Shown piece after piece: positions 13,862-22,395 of a DNA stretch of 64,000 nucleotides. The number at the start of each line of letters is the position of its first letter. The stretch's first letter is position 1. This DNA comes from an uncultured Akkermansia sp. (GTDB lineage Bacteria; Verrucomicrobiota; Verrucomicrobiia; Verrucomicrobiales; Akkermansiaceae): contig CANQGG010000004.1 in the NCBI GenBank assembly GCA_947601655.1, positions 1-64,000 of the forward strand, read 5' to 3'. Position numbers and translations under genes: made by a program. Under the pieces are notes generated by a model, which ran no database searches, had not been told where the DNA came from, and saw nothing but the letters and a program-made list of their open reading frames with translations.

Positions 13862-14557
13862 TCACACAGAAGCTTGCTCCTTTTTCTTTTTGCCGCGTGC
13901 GGAAAGCACCTGGTCCGCCGTGCGCATGGAAAGCATAGCCTGCATGGTTGCTTTCACCACGTTGGCGGCATTCGAGGAACCGAGCGATTTGGCGATGACG
14001 TTGCTCACGCCAGCCGCTTCCAACACGGCACGCACCTTCTCCCCGGCGACCAGACCGGTACCAGGGGCAGCGGGCTTGAGCACAATCTTTGCGCCGCCGA
14101 ACTCGCTGTAAATCTCATGCGGCAGGGTGTCATTCACCACGGTCACCTTCTTCATGGCGCGTTTGGCGGCATCTGTGCCTTTGCGGATGGCATCCGATAC
14201 CTCATTCGCCTTGCCGAAGCCCTGACCGACCTTGCCGTTGCGATCCCCTACCACTACGAGGGCAGAGAATGAGAAGCGGCGACCGCCCTTCACTACCTTG
14301 GCACAGCGGTTCACATGCACCACTTTTTCCACCAGCTGGGGACCATCCTCCGCAACGGGATCACTCCCGCGGCGCTGGGAGGGAGCTTCGCGACGCTGGG
14401 CACGCTGCCCGGAGCGCGGGGCATTTCCACCCTCGCGGCGCGACGCGCGTCCCTGCGATGGCGCAGCGGCGGCAGAATCTGCAGGCGCGGCAGCCGCCTC
14501 AGCGGGGGCAGCGACCTTTGCCGGAGTCTCTTTCTCTTTCTGTTCTTCAGTACTCAT
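13862..14557 (-). CDS. rpsE: 30S ribosomal protein S5
   Basis: 231 residues. The conserved core begins near residue 75 (LVEKVVHVNRCAKVVKGGRRF) and includes FSALVVVGDRNGKVG and the GSSNAANVVKAT end. The first ~70 residues are a low-complexity extension rich in Ala, Glu, Gln and Arg (EAAAAPADSAAAAPSQG...). S5 takes part in decoding fidelity on the small subunit. The extension makes the protein about 65 residues longer than E. coli S5. Confidence 0.95.
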   Translation of the reverse strand: MSTEEQKEKETPAKVAAPAEAAAAPADSAAAAPSQGRASRREGGNAPRSGQRAQRREAPSQRRGSDPVAEDGPQLVEKVVHVNRCAKVVKGGRRFSFSALVVVGDRNGKVGQGFGKANEVSDAIRKGTDAAKRAMKKVTVVNDTLPHEIYSEFGGAKIVLKPAAPGTGLVAGEKVRAVLEAAGVSNVIAKSLGSSNAANVVKATMQAMLSMRTADQVLSARGKKKKEQASV

Positions 14558-14569
14558 AAAAATTGCGGG

Positions 14570-14920
14570 TTAGAATTGCAGACCTGCCTGACGAGCGGCA
14601 TCCGCCAGGGATTTGACCTTCCCGTGGTAAAGGAAGCCGCCGCGATCGAAAACAACTTCCTTCACGCCTACGGACTGACTCTTCTTAGCGATTTCCTCAC
14701 CGACCTTAGCAGCGGTGTCCAGGTTGGCGCGGGAGAGTCCCAGAGTCTTGGAGCACGCGGCGCAGAGGGTGTGTCCCTTTGTGTCATCGATCACCTGAGC
14801 GTATACATGCTGGTTCGAGAAGAACACAGCCAGACGCGGACGCTCTGCGGTGCCGGATATCTTTTTGCGAATGCGAGCGCGGACGCGGCGGCGAACGGCT
14901 TTACGATTAATCGTACTCAT
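14570..14920 (-). CDS. rplR: 50S ribosomal protein L18
   Basis: 116 residues from [12 protein letters not shown]. Conserved landmarks: [30 protein letters not shown], and [22 protein letters not shown]. Binds 5S rRNA. The longer reading with 49 more residues overlaps rplF and was not chosen. It ends 13 bp before rpsE. Confidence 0.95.
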   Translation of the reverse strand: MSTINRKAVRRRVRARIRKKISGTAERPRLAVFFSNQHVYAQVIDDTKGHTLCAACSKTLGLSRANLDTAAKVGEEIAKKSQSVGVKEVVFDRGGFLYHGKVKSLADAARQAGLQF

Positions 14921-14945
14921 GATGAAAATGATAAGTTGGATGTGA

Positions 14946-15485
14946 TTACTTGCCGACGCTCTTGCCTTCCTTGCGGCGGATATGCTCGCCCACGTAGTGC
15001 ACGCCTTTGCCCTTGTACGGCTCCGGCGGGTAGTAACCGCGGACTTCAGCAGCAAACTGACCGACAACTTGCTTGTCGATGCCTTCTACTTTGATCTTGG
15101 TGTTCTCGGTGACGGTGACTGTAATGCCTGCCGGGATGGGGTGCAGGATGGGGTGGGACTTGCCCAGCGCCAGATCCAGCTGTTTGCCCTTCACCGCAGC
15201 TTTGAAACCCACGCCCACGATCTCCAGCTCCTTCACGAAGCCCTTGGAGACGCCTTCCACCATATTGGAAAGCAGGGACCGGTTGGTGCCGTGCAAGGCA
15301 CGCAGGCGGCGGGAGTCATCCGCACGCTTCACACTCAGCTCAGAACCCTCCACGGAGATGGAGATGCCTTCCGGCAGAGTCCAGCTCAGCTCGCCCTTGC
15401 CCCCTTTGACCGTGACATGATTATCCTTTGCGGAAACAGTAACTCCTGCAGGGAGGGTGATAACTTTCTTTCCTACTCGAGACAT
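14946..15485 (-). CDS. rplF: 50S ribosomal protein L6
   Basis: 179 residues, standard length. [15 protein letters not shown], then [38 protein letters not shown] and the C-terminal [17 protein letters not shown] are typical of L6, which contacts the sarcin-ricin loop region. It stands in the normal order S8-L6-L18-S5. Confidence 0.95.
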   Translation of the reverse strand: MSRVGKKVITLPAGVTVSAKDNHVTVKGGKGELSWTLPEGISISVEGSELSVKRADDSRRLRALHGTNRSLLSNMVEGVSKGFVKELEIVGVGFKAAVKGKQLDLALGKSHPILHPIPAGITVTVTENTKIKVEGIDKQVVGQFAAEVRGYYPPEPYKGKGVHYVGEHIRRKEGKSVGK

Positions 15486-15506
15486 GATGTAAAAGTGGGT
15501 TAGAGG

Positions 15507-15908
15507 TTACCAGACGAGGGCGATAAGTTCACCGCCGATGCTGTCCTTGCGCGCTTTTGCGCCGGTCATGAGGCCTCGGGAGGTGGATACGATGGCGATG
15601 CCGAGTCCGTTCATCACGACGGGGATTTTCTCCAAGGTGACGTAGTGGCGACGTCCGGGGCGGGAGCAGCGCTTCACATCAGTCACAAGGGACTTGCCGT
15701 CCTTTGTGTATTTGCATTTGACTGTGATTGTTTTGTCTTTTCCCTCTCCGGTCACCTCATAGGACCAGATGTAGCCTTCTTCCTGCAGAATACGGGCGAT
15801 TTCCGCCTTGATCTTGGAGAAGGGTGCGTTGAAAGATTCGTTGCGAGCCCGCCCGGCGTTCTTGACGCGCGTCAGGAAATCTGCAATAGGATCAGTTAAT
15901 ACTGCCAT
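15507..15908 (-). CDS. rpsH: 30S ribosomal protein S8
   Basis: 133 residues from MAVLTDPIADFLTRVKNA. The C-terminal MNGLGIAIVSTSRGLMTG and GGELIALVW are diagnostic. A TTG three codons upstream could add a short tail, but MAVL is the family start. It lies 15 bp after rplE; rpsN (S14), which usually separates L5 and S8, is absent. Confidence 0.95.
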   Translation of the reverse strand: MAVLTDPIADFLTRVKNAGRARNESFNAPFSKIKAEIARILQEEGYIWSYEVTGEGKDKTITVKCKYTKDGKSLVTDVKRCSRPGRRHYVTLEKIPVVMNGLGIAIVSTSRGLMTGAKARKDSIGGELIALVW

Positions 15909-15923
15909 GGTTGTCAAAAGGGG

Positions 15924-16496
15924 TTAGGCGGTTTCTTCTGTCTTCTTGTTCGGCTTGCGGAACGGGAAACCAAGCTCGCTGAGCAGGTCGCGTCCCTCGG
16001 CATCTGTCGGTGCGCTGGTCACAAAAATGATATCCAGCCCCACATTGCGCTTGATTTGGTCAAGCTCAATCTCCGGGAAGATGGATTGATCCGGAATGCC
16101 GACGGCGTAGTTGCCGCGCCCGTCAAAAGATTTGGTCGGCAGTCCGCGGAAGTCGCGGATGTTCGGCGCGGTGATGTTGATGAATCGATCGAGGAACTCC
16201 CACATGCGCGTGGATCGCAGGGTCACTCGCGCTCCGAGCACCTCTCCTTCGCGCAGTTTGAAGTTTGCCACGCTCTTGCGGGCGTAAGTCACCGATGGCT
16301 TCTGACCGGTGATCTTCGAGAGTTCTGCCACAGCATCTTCCACGGCCTGCTTGCGGTCCGGGTGCTTGCCCATGCACGTGGTCACCACGATCTTCTCCAG
16401 CCGTGGGATCTGGTGCACATTGGCATACTTATGCTTGGCACGGAGGGCCGGCACGACCTTCTCCTTGTAGTATGTCAGTAGTGTTGGTGTTTTCAT
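15924..16496 (-). CDS. rplE: 50S ribosomal protein L5
   Basis: 190 residues. KYANVHQIPRLEKIVVTTCMG, ITGQKPSVTYARKSVANFKLREGE and NYAVGIPDQSIFPEIE identify L5, which binds 5S rRNA and contacts the P-site tRNA. C-terminal tail ends KKTEETA. The gene follows rplX after 59 bp. Confidence 0.95.
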   Translation of the reverse strand: MKTPTLLTYYKEKVVPALRAKHKYANVHQIPRLEKIVVTTCMGKHPDRKQAVEDAVAELSKITGQKPSVTYARKSVANFKLREGEVLGARVTLRSTRMWEFLDRFINITAPNIRDFRGLPTKSFDGRGNYAVGIPDQSIFPEIELDQIKRNVGLDIIFVTSAPTDAEGRDLLSELGFPFRKPNKKTEETA

Positions 16497-16555
16497 TGGT
16501 TCAGCGGGTCAGCTAGTTGTTTTTGGCTTAAGCGCGGAGTCTCTGCCTTTCGGCG

Positions 16556-16780
16556 TCAACTCACTTTCTTCACATTCGAGATGTGGATGGCGCCGTCTAT
16601 CTCCTTGATGCCCCCTTCCGGGTCGTCTTCCGTCGGCTTGGTCGCCTTTTTCAGCTTCCGCGCTCCTTCGACGATAACTGTTTGTTTTTTAGCATCAACG
16701 CTCAAGACAACACCACGCTTGCCCTTGTTCTTGCCGGCAATGATTTGTACATCATCGCCTTTCTTAACGTGGGTCTTCAT
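16556..16780 (-). CDS. rplX: 50S ribosomal protein L24
   Basis: 74 residues, on the short side for L24 (E. coli 104). [27 protein letters not shown] is the KOW motif. It is the first gene of this ribosomal cluster: rplN and the rest of the S10/spc set are not upstream, and a promoter lies 59-87 bp before the ATG. Confidence 0.93.
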   Translation of the reverse strand: MKTHVKKGDDVQIIAGKNKGKRGVVLSVDAKKQTVIVEGARKLKKATKPTEDDPEGGIKEIDGAIHISNVKKVS

Positions 16781-16838
16781 CGTTTGTGGTTGATTGTTTT
16801 ATTCTTTTTCCACCGTGCACCAGCGCGGCGGGGCGCTC

Positions 16839-16867
16839 ACTTTACTCTTTTCTCCCTCCATCGTCAA
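16839..16867 (-). promoter_or_regulatory. Promoter of the rplX-secY operon
   Basis: On the minus strand TTGACG (16862-16867), a 17-bp spacer and TAAAGT (16839-16844), giving a leader of ~50 nt before rplX. This supports rplX as the true first gene of the transcript. Confidence 0.65.
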
Positions 16868-17006
16868 GCATAATCTCGCCGCATTCGCATTTTTTTTATC
16901 TGTGCAATGCCTCCAAAAATAAAGTCACCGAAGGGAGGTTAAAAAGGAGGGCAGAGAGTTTTCTGAAAGCTTGATGCCTCAAAAATGAACGGGTAACATC
17001 AAACAC

Positions 17007-17405
17007 ATGTCACTCGAGATGAGTAAACAAGCAAGAATAGAGTTACTTTCTGTATGGAGAGCAAAATATGCCTCAGTGGGCTCCCGATACAAGGAGGCAA
17101 GAATCATCAATTACATCATACAATCCGCTGGTTACAAGAATCGGAAGACTGTCATTCGTCTGTTGAGCAACAAAAAAGCGCCGCCCGGCAAGAAGAAGAG
17201 AGGGAGACGCAAAATGATAGGAGGTAAGAAGCTTCAAGTCATCAGTAAGATTTGGTTTTTGATGGGACAGCCATGCGGGAAGCGCATGGTCGCCCAGCTC
17301 CCGGAGTGGCTTGCCTTTTATGCGGCAGAGGAACGCATAGAGTATGAGAGCTTGGAATGGGCGTTGAGGATTTCCTGCATGAGACTCCGCACGCTATCTT
17401 CCTGA
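17007..17405 (+). pseudogene. Truncated transposase (DDE/integrase-core type), N-terminal remnant
   Basis: 132 codons. The first ~115 residues look like the N-terminus of integrase-core transposases: a tetrahelical start (MSKQARIELLSVWRAKY...YKEARIINYIIQSAGYKNRKTVIRLL), a basic KKKRGRRK stretch, then IWFLMGQPCGKRMVAQLPEWL, which matches the conserved W...G.PCGKRL...LP.WL segment of that family. The catalytic DDE domain is missing: after EWLAFYAAEE the frame runs into unrelated sequence and stops. It lies next to the break in the ribosomal operon. ATG at 17022 is an alternative start. Confidence 0.6.
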
Positions 17406-17710
17406 TTCTTGCAACGATGCAGCAGGAGCTTCGCAGCCATGGTCGTTCGCGCAGGATTGGACGAGGCATAGTCAAACCTCACTTCAGGATGAGTTTTTTC
17501 GCATGACTGCTTTGCGAGAGTCTGCCGGAAACTAATTCCTTTCGAGATCGCGGCGTTGCGAAGGCGTGCCAGGACGGAGGCGGCTTTGGATGGCCCTGCC
17601 CATCCTCCATTTTTTTGCGATTTTCGCGCAAACAGGCAAAAAAGAGAGAGAAAGCGACAGCTGGCGCAATTCCGGCTTGAGTGGGAGGGAAAAACTGATT
17701 TAATAGAGGT
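17406..17710. other. Region between transposase remnant and yqeY-like gene
   Basis: 305 bp without a clear gene. The minus strand has a frame open over 17318-17590 reading SVLARLRNAAISKGISFRQTLA, which faintly recalls the N-terminus of AbiEii-type nucleotidyltransferases, but no start codon or following domain supports it. Possibly decayed accessory DNA. The right end carries the promoter of the yqeY-like gene. Confidence 0.4.
17677..17704 (+). promoter_or_regulatory. Promoter of the yqeY-like gene (leaderless)
   Basis: TTGAGT (17677-17682), a 16-bp spacer and TTTAAT (17699-17704). Only six bases separate the -10 box from the ATG at 17711, so transcription probably starts at or next to the start codon. 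Confidence 0.5.
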
Positions 17711-18166
17711 ATGAGCGCGATTTATGAAAAAATAGCGGGGGGCCTGAAGGCAGCTATGCTCGGGCGGGATACGGCAGCGATGGATGCTCTGCGAGGGCTG
17801 AAGACGGCTCTGCAGAATGCTCAGGTGGCAAAGGGAAACGTGCACGAGGAGTTGCCGGAAGCGGAGGTTCTCAACGTGGTACGCAAACTCATCAAGCAGC
17901 GGGAGGAAGCGCGAGAGATTTACGAAAAAGCAGGGCGGGCGGAGCTGGCCGAGGCGGAGAAAGCGCAGGCAGAAGTGCTGGCGAAGCTGCTGCCGGCAGA
18001 GATGACCGAGGCAGAAGTGGAGCCGCTTGTGGAGACCGTGATCGCCGAGCTGGGCGCCGCCACAAAAAAGGATATGGGGAGGGTGATGAAAGAGCTGCAG
18101 CAGCGCACCGAAGGACGTGCGCCGGGCAAGCTGCTTTCTGCGTTGGTGAGCCGTCGCCTCAGCTGA
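17711..18166 (+). CDS. GatB/YqeY domain-containing protein
   Basis: 151 residues, the usual length. Matches the YqeY family: MSAIYEKIAGGLKAAMLGRD, LRGLKTALQNAQVAKG, VVRKLIKQREEAREIYEKAGR, AEVLAKLLPAEMTEAEVEPLV and a C-terminal helical GKLLSALVSRRL. The domain resembles the tRNA-binding tail of the GatB amidotransferase subunit; its role as a stand-alone protein is not settled. It leads a cluster with ispD and the epimerase-like gene, 2 bp before ispD. Confidence 0.9.
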   Translation: MSAIYEKIAGGLKAAMLGRDTAAMDALRGLKTALQNAQVAKGNVHEELPEAEVLNVVRKLIKQREEAREIYEKAGRAELAEAEKAQAEVLAKLLPAEMTEAEVEPLVETVIAELGAATKKDMGRVMKELQQRTEGRAPGKLLSALVSRRLS

Positions 18167-18168
18167 GC

Positions 18169-18849
18169 ATGAACTGGGCCGCCATCATTGTGGCAGCGGG
18201 GAAGGCGCGACGCGCAGGCTTTGATAAGTTGGCGGCATCGCTGGGGGGTGTGCCCGTGCTCTGCCGCAGCGTGCGGGCATTTGCCGAAGCCGGGGCGAGG
18301 TCCATCATTCTCGTGTGCCCGGCGGAGAGGTGGGAGACGCTGCATCCGCAGGAATACGCGGGAGGCGTGTCACTGATACGAGTGGATGGCGGAGAGGAGC
18401 GGCAGGATTCTGTACGCGCGGGTTTGGCTGCACTGCCGGGGTCGGTAGAATGGGTGGCGGTACACGATGCGGCGCGACCGCTCATTACGCCGGAAGGAAT
18501 CCTGAAATGCCTGGAAGCTGCGCGACGGAGTGGCGCGGCGAGTTGTGCGCACCCTGTGGTGGATACCCTCAAGAGAGCTGACGATGAAGGGCGTACTCTT
18601 CCGGAGCAGGTGGAACGCGCGGGACTCTGGGGCATGGAGACGCCGCAGATCTTCCGGACGCAGCTCTTGCGAGAGGCGTACGAAGAGGCGAAAAGACGTG
18701 GTGTGCTGCTCACGGATGAGGTTTCCGCAGTGCAGTTGCTGGGGGTGCAGGTACAGTTGGTGCAGGTGGGGGAGAATATGAAGATCACGCTTCCCGGGGA
18801 TTGTGAGAAAGCTGAGATTATTTTGCGCAGCAGAGGAGGTGCCGCATGA
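18169..18849 (+). CDS. ispD: 2-C-methyl-D-erythritol 4-phosphate cytidylyltransferase
   Basis: 226 residues. Couples MEP to CTP in the non-mevalonate isoprenoid pathway. N-terminal IIVAAGKARRAGFDKLAASLGG is the nucleotide-binding loop with the conserved Lys; VHDAARPLITPEGI and PVVDTLKRADD are IspD signatures, as is WGMETPQIFRTQLL. The N-terminal loop has Lys-Ala where G.G is usual. It overlaps the next gene by 4 bp (ATGA), so translation is probably coupled. Confidence 0.93.
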   Translation: MNWAAIIVAAGKARRAGFDKLAASLGGVPVLCRSVRAFAEAGARSIILVCPAERWETLHPQEYAGGVSLIRVDGGEERQDSVRAGLAALPGSVEWVAVHDAARPLITPEGILKCLEAARRSGAASCAHPVVDTLKRADDEGRTLPEQVERAGLWGMETPQIFRTQLLREAYEEAKRRGVLLTDEVSAVQLLGVQVQLVQVGENMKITLPGDCEKAEIILRSRGGAA

Positions 18850-19688
18850 GTCGCGCTGTGTCTGCCGTGTGGGTAGTGGGGGCAGGACTGCTGGGAAAGG
18901 AGCTGGCACGGGTCTGGCGCACGAAAGGGGCGCACGTGTTAACGATTGATAAGCGAGCGGAGGCAAGGGTGCGCGGGGATGCGGCGGAGCGCGATACGCT
19001 GGCAGAAGCCGCCTCAATTTTACCGATGCCGGAGGTCATCTACGTGTGCGTTTCCACGCGCGGCGGAAGTGCGACAGATTATCGACGGGCATACAGGGAC
19101 ACGACGGAAGCCCTGCTGCATGCGCAACCGCAGGCGCGTGTCATTTTCTGCTCCACTGCCGGACTCTACCCGGATACCTCAGGGAAGGAGGTGACAGAAG
19201 AGACGCCTTGCGAGGCAAAAGATGAGAAAGATCGCGTTCTTCTGGATACAGAACGATTGGTAGTATCGGCCGATGGCATTGTGGCACGGCTGGCGGCGTT
19301 GTACGGTTTCGGGCGCTGTGAACTGGTCCGGCGGCATGTGAGTGGTGAGCCTCGATTATGCGGGGGAGAGGAGAGGGTACTCAACTACGTGTATGTGGGA
19401 GATGCGGCGCGGGCGCTCTTCCTTCTGGCAGATCCTGAATTGCCGGGCGGGAGCATCCGGAATATATGCGGCGAAAGCGTTACGAAGCGCGATATGTATG
19501 CTCTGCTGGAGAGAGTCAGCAAAATTCCGGCATCAGAAAGAAGCTCTCCGGATGGTGCACGGCGTGGTGTGAAAAATCATAGCGTCAGTGCAAAAAAAAT
19601 GCGGACTGCAGGATGGTTTCCTCGTATGAGTATGGAGCATTTTGTTGAGGTAGAACTCTTCGAGAACGAGGGAGCTTCACCCGTCTGA
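18846..19688 (+). CDS. NAD(P)-binding Rossmann protein, epimerase-like (YeeZ type)
   Basis: 280 residues. N-terminal VWVVGAGLLGKELARVWRTKG is a Rossmann dinucleotide-binding motif (GAGLLG). FCSTAGLYPD and a central LAALYGFGR resemble extended-SDR proteins of the YeeZ group, and YVGDAARALFLLAD is the usual epimerase 'VHVDDAA' region. No complete Y...K pair is evident, so catalytic activity is uncertain. It follows ispD with a 4-bp overlap. Confidence 0.75.
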   Translation: MSRAVSAVWVVGAGLLGKELARVWRTKGAHVLTIDKRAEARVRGDAAERDTLAEAASILPMPEVIYVCVSTRGGSATDYRRAYRDTTEALLHAQPQARVIFCSTAGLYPDTSGKEVTEETPCEAKDEKDRVLLDTERLVVSADGIVARLAALYGFGRCELVRRHVSGEPRLCGGEERVLNYVYVGDAARALFLLADPELPGGSIRNICGESVTKRDMYALLERVSKIPASERSSPDGARRGVKNHSVSAKKMRTAGWFPRMSMEHFVEVELFENEGASPV

Positions 19689-19707
19689 TTCATCTCCAAG
19701 GACAGGT

Positions 19708-20508
19708 ATGCGGACGGATTATTACGAGTTGCTGGATGTCGAGAAAACCGCGGGTGAAAGGGAGATCCGCGCTGCATACCGGCGTCTGGCTATGCAGCTC
19801 CACCCGGACCACAACGACGGGAATGCCGCTGCGGAGGAACGCTTCAAACTCGTGTGCGAGGCATGGCATACACTTGGCAACGCCGAGCTGCGGGCGGACT
19901 ACAATGAATGGCTTGAGCGGCATAATCGATACAGCTCCCTGCCGGAGCTTGCGGAAATGCCCCGGCACCGCTCTCGCGTTTCCGCTCGCCACGGAGAAGA
20001 ACGGAAGCGTTCACGCGGACGCTACCACTCAAGACAGCCTCTCCTGCGCCGGGGGGTGCGTATAGGAATGTGGCAGTACGTCGGCGTGTGTGCGCTGGGG
20101 CTCATTATCATCGTGCCGGTGATGGTGGGGACGATGAAGAGAGCGATAAGAGAGGTGGCGCCGGCTTCGACAAATGGGTTGCCGCCGGGGGAATCTCCCC
20201 TACCGCCGGAGGAGCAGAAAAGAGTGCTGGAGCAACACCTCCTGCAAGTGCGTACCTCGGCAGAGGGTGGCGATGCAGCCGCTCAATTTCGCTATGGGAA
20301 TCTGCTCAATACCGGTATAGCGGCGCTCGACATGGCCCCTAATCGCGCCGCGGCGAAAATATGGTGGGAAAAAGCTGCCGCGCAAGGCTACAGACCGGCG
20401 GTGAATTTAGTCAGGGCTCTGGAGCGTTTTTCGGCGGATTCGGCGGCGGGGGATCATTCCGTGATTTCCCGTTCCGATGAGAAAAAATCCACAGGGACAC
20501 AAGAGTGA
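19708..20508 (+). CDS. DnaJ-domain protein with membrane helix and Sel1-like repeat
   Basis: 266 residues. Residues 1-70 are a J domain (YYELLDVEKTAGEREIRAAYR, with the HPD motif in LHPDHND) that would stimulate an Hsp70 ATPase. An Arg-rich linker leads to one transmembrane helix (MWQYVGVCALGLIIIVPVMV). The C-terminal part has a Sel1/TPR-like unit (AEGGDAAAQFRYGNLL...AKIWWEKAAAQG). The predicted topology puts the J domain in the cytoplasm. There are no Gly/Phe or zinc regions, so it is not DnaJ itself. The 3' end overlaps the convergent DUF1232 gene by ~98 bp. Confidence 0.85.
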   Translation: MRTDYYELLDVEKTAGEREIRAAYRRLAMQLHPDHNDGNAAAEERFKLVCEAWHTLGNAELRADYNEWLERHNRYSSLPELAEMPRHRSRVSARHGEERKRSRGRYHSRQPLLRRGVRIGMWQYVGVCALGLIIIVPVMVGTMKRAIREVAPASTNGLPPGESPLPPEEQKRVLEQHLLQVRTSAEGGDAAAQFRYGNLLNTGIAALDMAPNRAAAKIWWEKAAAQGYRPAVNLVRALERFSADSAAGDHSVISRSDEKKSTGTQE

Positions 20509-20626
20509 GTACGCCAAGGTCATCCAGCCAGCCGACAAAGGGGAAGACCCAATCCGGCAGAAGGTCAAACGGAAGGAGGACATAGAGAAAGGCCAGCAGG
20601 GCAAGCAGACCATTGCGAGGAGTCAT
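20411..20626 (-). CDS. DUF1232 (YkvA-like) small membrane protein
   Basis: 71 residues starting MTPRNGLLALLAFLYVLLPFDLLPDW. YxxxPxDLxPD followed by GWLDDLGVL is the DUF1232 core. Two hydrophobic segments suggest membrane location; function unknown. ATG at 20626 with a GGGGAAAA stretch upstream was preferred to a longer frame that lacks similarity. The tail is Pro/Asn-rich. It lies 25 bp after the hypothetical gene at 20652-21278 and runs into the DnaJ-type gene on the opposite strand. Confidence 0.7.
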   Translation of the reverse strand: MTPRNGLLALLAFLYVLLPFDLLPDWVFPFVGWLDDLGVLTLVSLWIFSHRNGKSRNDPPPPNPPKNAPEP

Positions 20627-20651
20627 CAGATTTTCCCCGCGTCTCGTCGTA

Positions 20652-21278
20652 TCAAACGCTTGCCGTGCCTTCTGGAGCTTGTTTCGGAGATGTGACACGC
20701 GATTTTGGTGATTTCTTAGCGGCGGCGGTTTTCCTTTTGCGTGACCGCCTCTGCTTTTGTTTTGGAAGAGACTGCGAACGCAGAAGCCAGAGGACGAAGG
20801 CTGATGCGACATCGAGCTGCACATACGAGGCCGAGGAGATAGCCTGCACGAGTTTTACCATCTGCCCAACGATGTTAGCGTACTCCTGCGCGTCTACCAC
20901 GAGGTCAGCATTGTCCAACAGTTCATGGATGCGAGCCAGGTTTCTGTAGCAGCAGATCCAATCCTCCTGCGGGGTGGCGCAGAGGGAGAGCATGATGCTC
21001 TCCGGGAGGTTATCGAGCAGTTTCTCGATGTGGCGCAGAGCGCGGAGAGCCGGACGTGAGGCACGATGGGTACGCTCTGCGGCTCTGAGAAGGTGGCGCA
21101 GGCAGCTGTCCAGTTCGCCGTGCGCCGCCAGTACTTGCACGGGTGCGTACTGCGGAGAAAGAGATGCGTTTTGTTCACCGGCTGCGTGTTCGTAGAACAG
21201 GGAGCGCAACACGTCCGCTCGCTTAATCTGAGGGATTTCTTCCGGTTCGAAAAGAAGACTTTGGCGCCTGTTCTCCAT
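20652..21278 (-). CDS. Hypothetical helical protein with basic C-terminus
   Basis: 208 residues, not recognised. Mostly helical, with heptad-like Leu spacing (LLRAAERTHRASRPALRALRHIEKLLDNL) and a C-terminal tail dense in Lys/Arg (KQKQRRSRKRKTAAAKKSPKS) that could contact nucleic acid. No signal peptide. Probably co-transcribed with the DUF1232 gene. Confidence 0.65.
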   Translation of the reverse strand: MENRRQSLLFEPEEIPQIKRADVLRSLFYEHAAGEQNASLSPQYAPVQVLAAHGELDSCLRHLLRAAERTHRASRPALRALRHIEKLLDNLPESIMLSLCATPQEDWICCYRNLARIHELLDNADLVVDAQEYANIVGQMVKLVQAISSASYVQLDVASAFVLWLLRSQSLPKQKQRRSRKRKTAAAKKSPKSRVTSPKQAPEGTASV

Positions 21279-21309
21279 CGAAACTTAGCGTGTGGACTGA
21301 ATTAGTGCG

Positions 21310-22374
21310 TCAGAGCTTATTGAGTACGGAAACATACCTTGAGACGGCCTCCTGGAAATTGCGAGGCGGGGCGATCTGACCTTTGGAGGCGGAAGAAGTT
21401 TCGGCTGCTGAGGCAGCAGCTTGCGTCTCCTGTTTTTTTACTGCTTCCTGCTCGGCAGCGAGCATTTCTCTGCGTTTGGACGGCATCATGGATTCCTGTG
21501 CGGGAAAATCGAAGCTTGCGAGCTCCTTCGGCTGAGAGCGAAGGGATTCGCGGACAGCGTCAATCGTGCCGTAGCGGTAAGTCTTTTTTGCGGAAACGAT
21601 GCAGGAATTTGCACCGGTACTATAACTGACGATATTTGCATTGGAAAAGGTTTTTCGCAAGGCAGCGAGTTCCTTTTTGGACATATTCTGCGGTGAGCTG
21701 TATACGCCGCCCAGCGTGCGAGTGATGAAGATAGCCACCTCCTGCGGTGTCAACTTTCCCTTTACGACGCGCAGCTCCGCCACGAGCAGCTTCAGCTGGG
21801 ACATATCCAGCGTCAATTCAATCTCGCCGTTGCTCTTGCGACCGGAGCTGTAGGATGTGGAAAAGTAGGACGACGCGTAGCTGTGCTCGGTGCGAACACG
21901 AAGTTGCTTGCCTCGCCATTCAAGGAATTCCAGAGGGGATTGTTTATCTTCGGTGGCGATGAGGCGACCAATGACACGGGAGGCTGTATCGGAACCGTAA
22001 CCGTTCTGAGGCAGGATGAGGGCGACCCAGGGCTCCTTGCCCCTGAAGGGGCGTACCTGCGCAGTCAGAAAGAGATCGCTCTTGAGCTTTTCCGCCGTCG
22101 CTTTTGCCGCGTTTTGATCCCCGCCATGCACAAACAGCATGTCTATCTGCCCTCCCGCGTACGTATTTGTTGCCGCGACGATTTCACAACCATCCAGGCG
22201 AAAAAGGTAGCACGCACCGTCTTTTTTAGCTTCCGGGAAAAAACGCAGGAAGTTCTTCTCCTCACCCGGCAAAACCTGCGCGCCCCATGCCCGGCTTTCC
22301 ACACCCGTAACAAGCAGAATGGACAGGATAATGATCTTGAGAATGAGCTGCAGCATGATGCGCCGGAAATGCAA
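21310..22374 (-). CDS. Exported hypothetical protein (DUF6599-like)
   Basis: 354 residues with a signal peptide (LILKIIILSILLVTGVESRAWG). Segments such as LPGEEKNFLRFFPEAKKDGACYLF and a later repeated motif suggest two related halves, one near residues 35-150 and one near 215-290. This resembles DUF6599-type periplasmic proteins but the match is by impression. The C-terminal ~60 residues are Ala/Gln/Ser-rich and probably disordered. No catalytic motif seen. Confidence 0.6.
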   Translation of the reverse strand: MHFRRIMLQLILKIIILSILLVTGVESRAWGAQVLPGEEKNFLRFFPEAKKDGACYLFRLDGCEIVAATNTYAGGQIDMLFVHGGDQNAAKATAEKLKSDLFLTAQVRPFRGKEPWVALILPQNGYGSDTASRVIGRLIATEDKQSPLEFLEWRGKQLRVRTEHSYASSYFSTSYSSGRKSNGEIELTLDMSQLKLLVAELRVVKGKLTPQEVAIFITRTLGGVYSSPQNMSKKELAALRKTFSNANIVSYSTGANSCIVSAKKTYRYGTIDAVRESLRSQPKELASFDFPAQESMMPSKRREMLAAEQEAVKKQETQAAASAAETSSASKGQIAPPRNFQEAVSRYVSVLNKL

Positions 22375-22395
22375 GAAGTAAGGGGAAACAGGAGA

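Noticed and set aside
17318..17845. 175-codon minus-strand frame, faint AbiEii-like segment
   Set aside because: It overlaps the yqeY-like gene and the transposase remnant and has no plausible start; similarity covers fewer than 30 residues.
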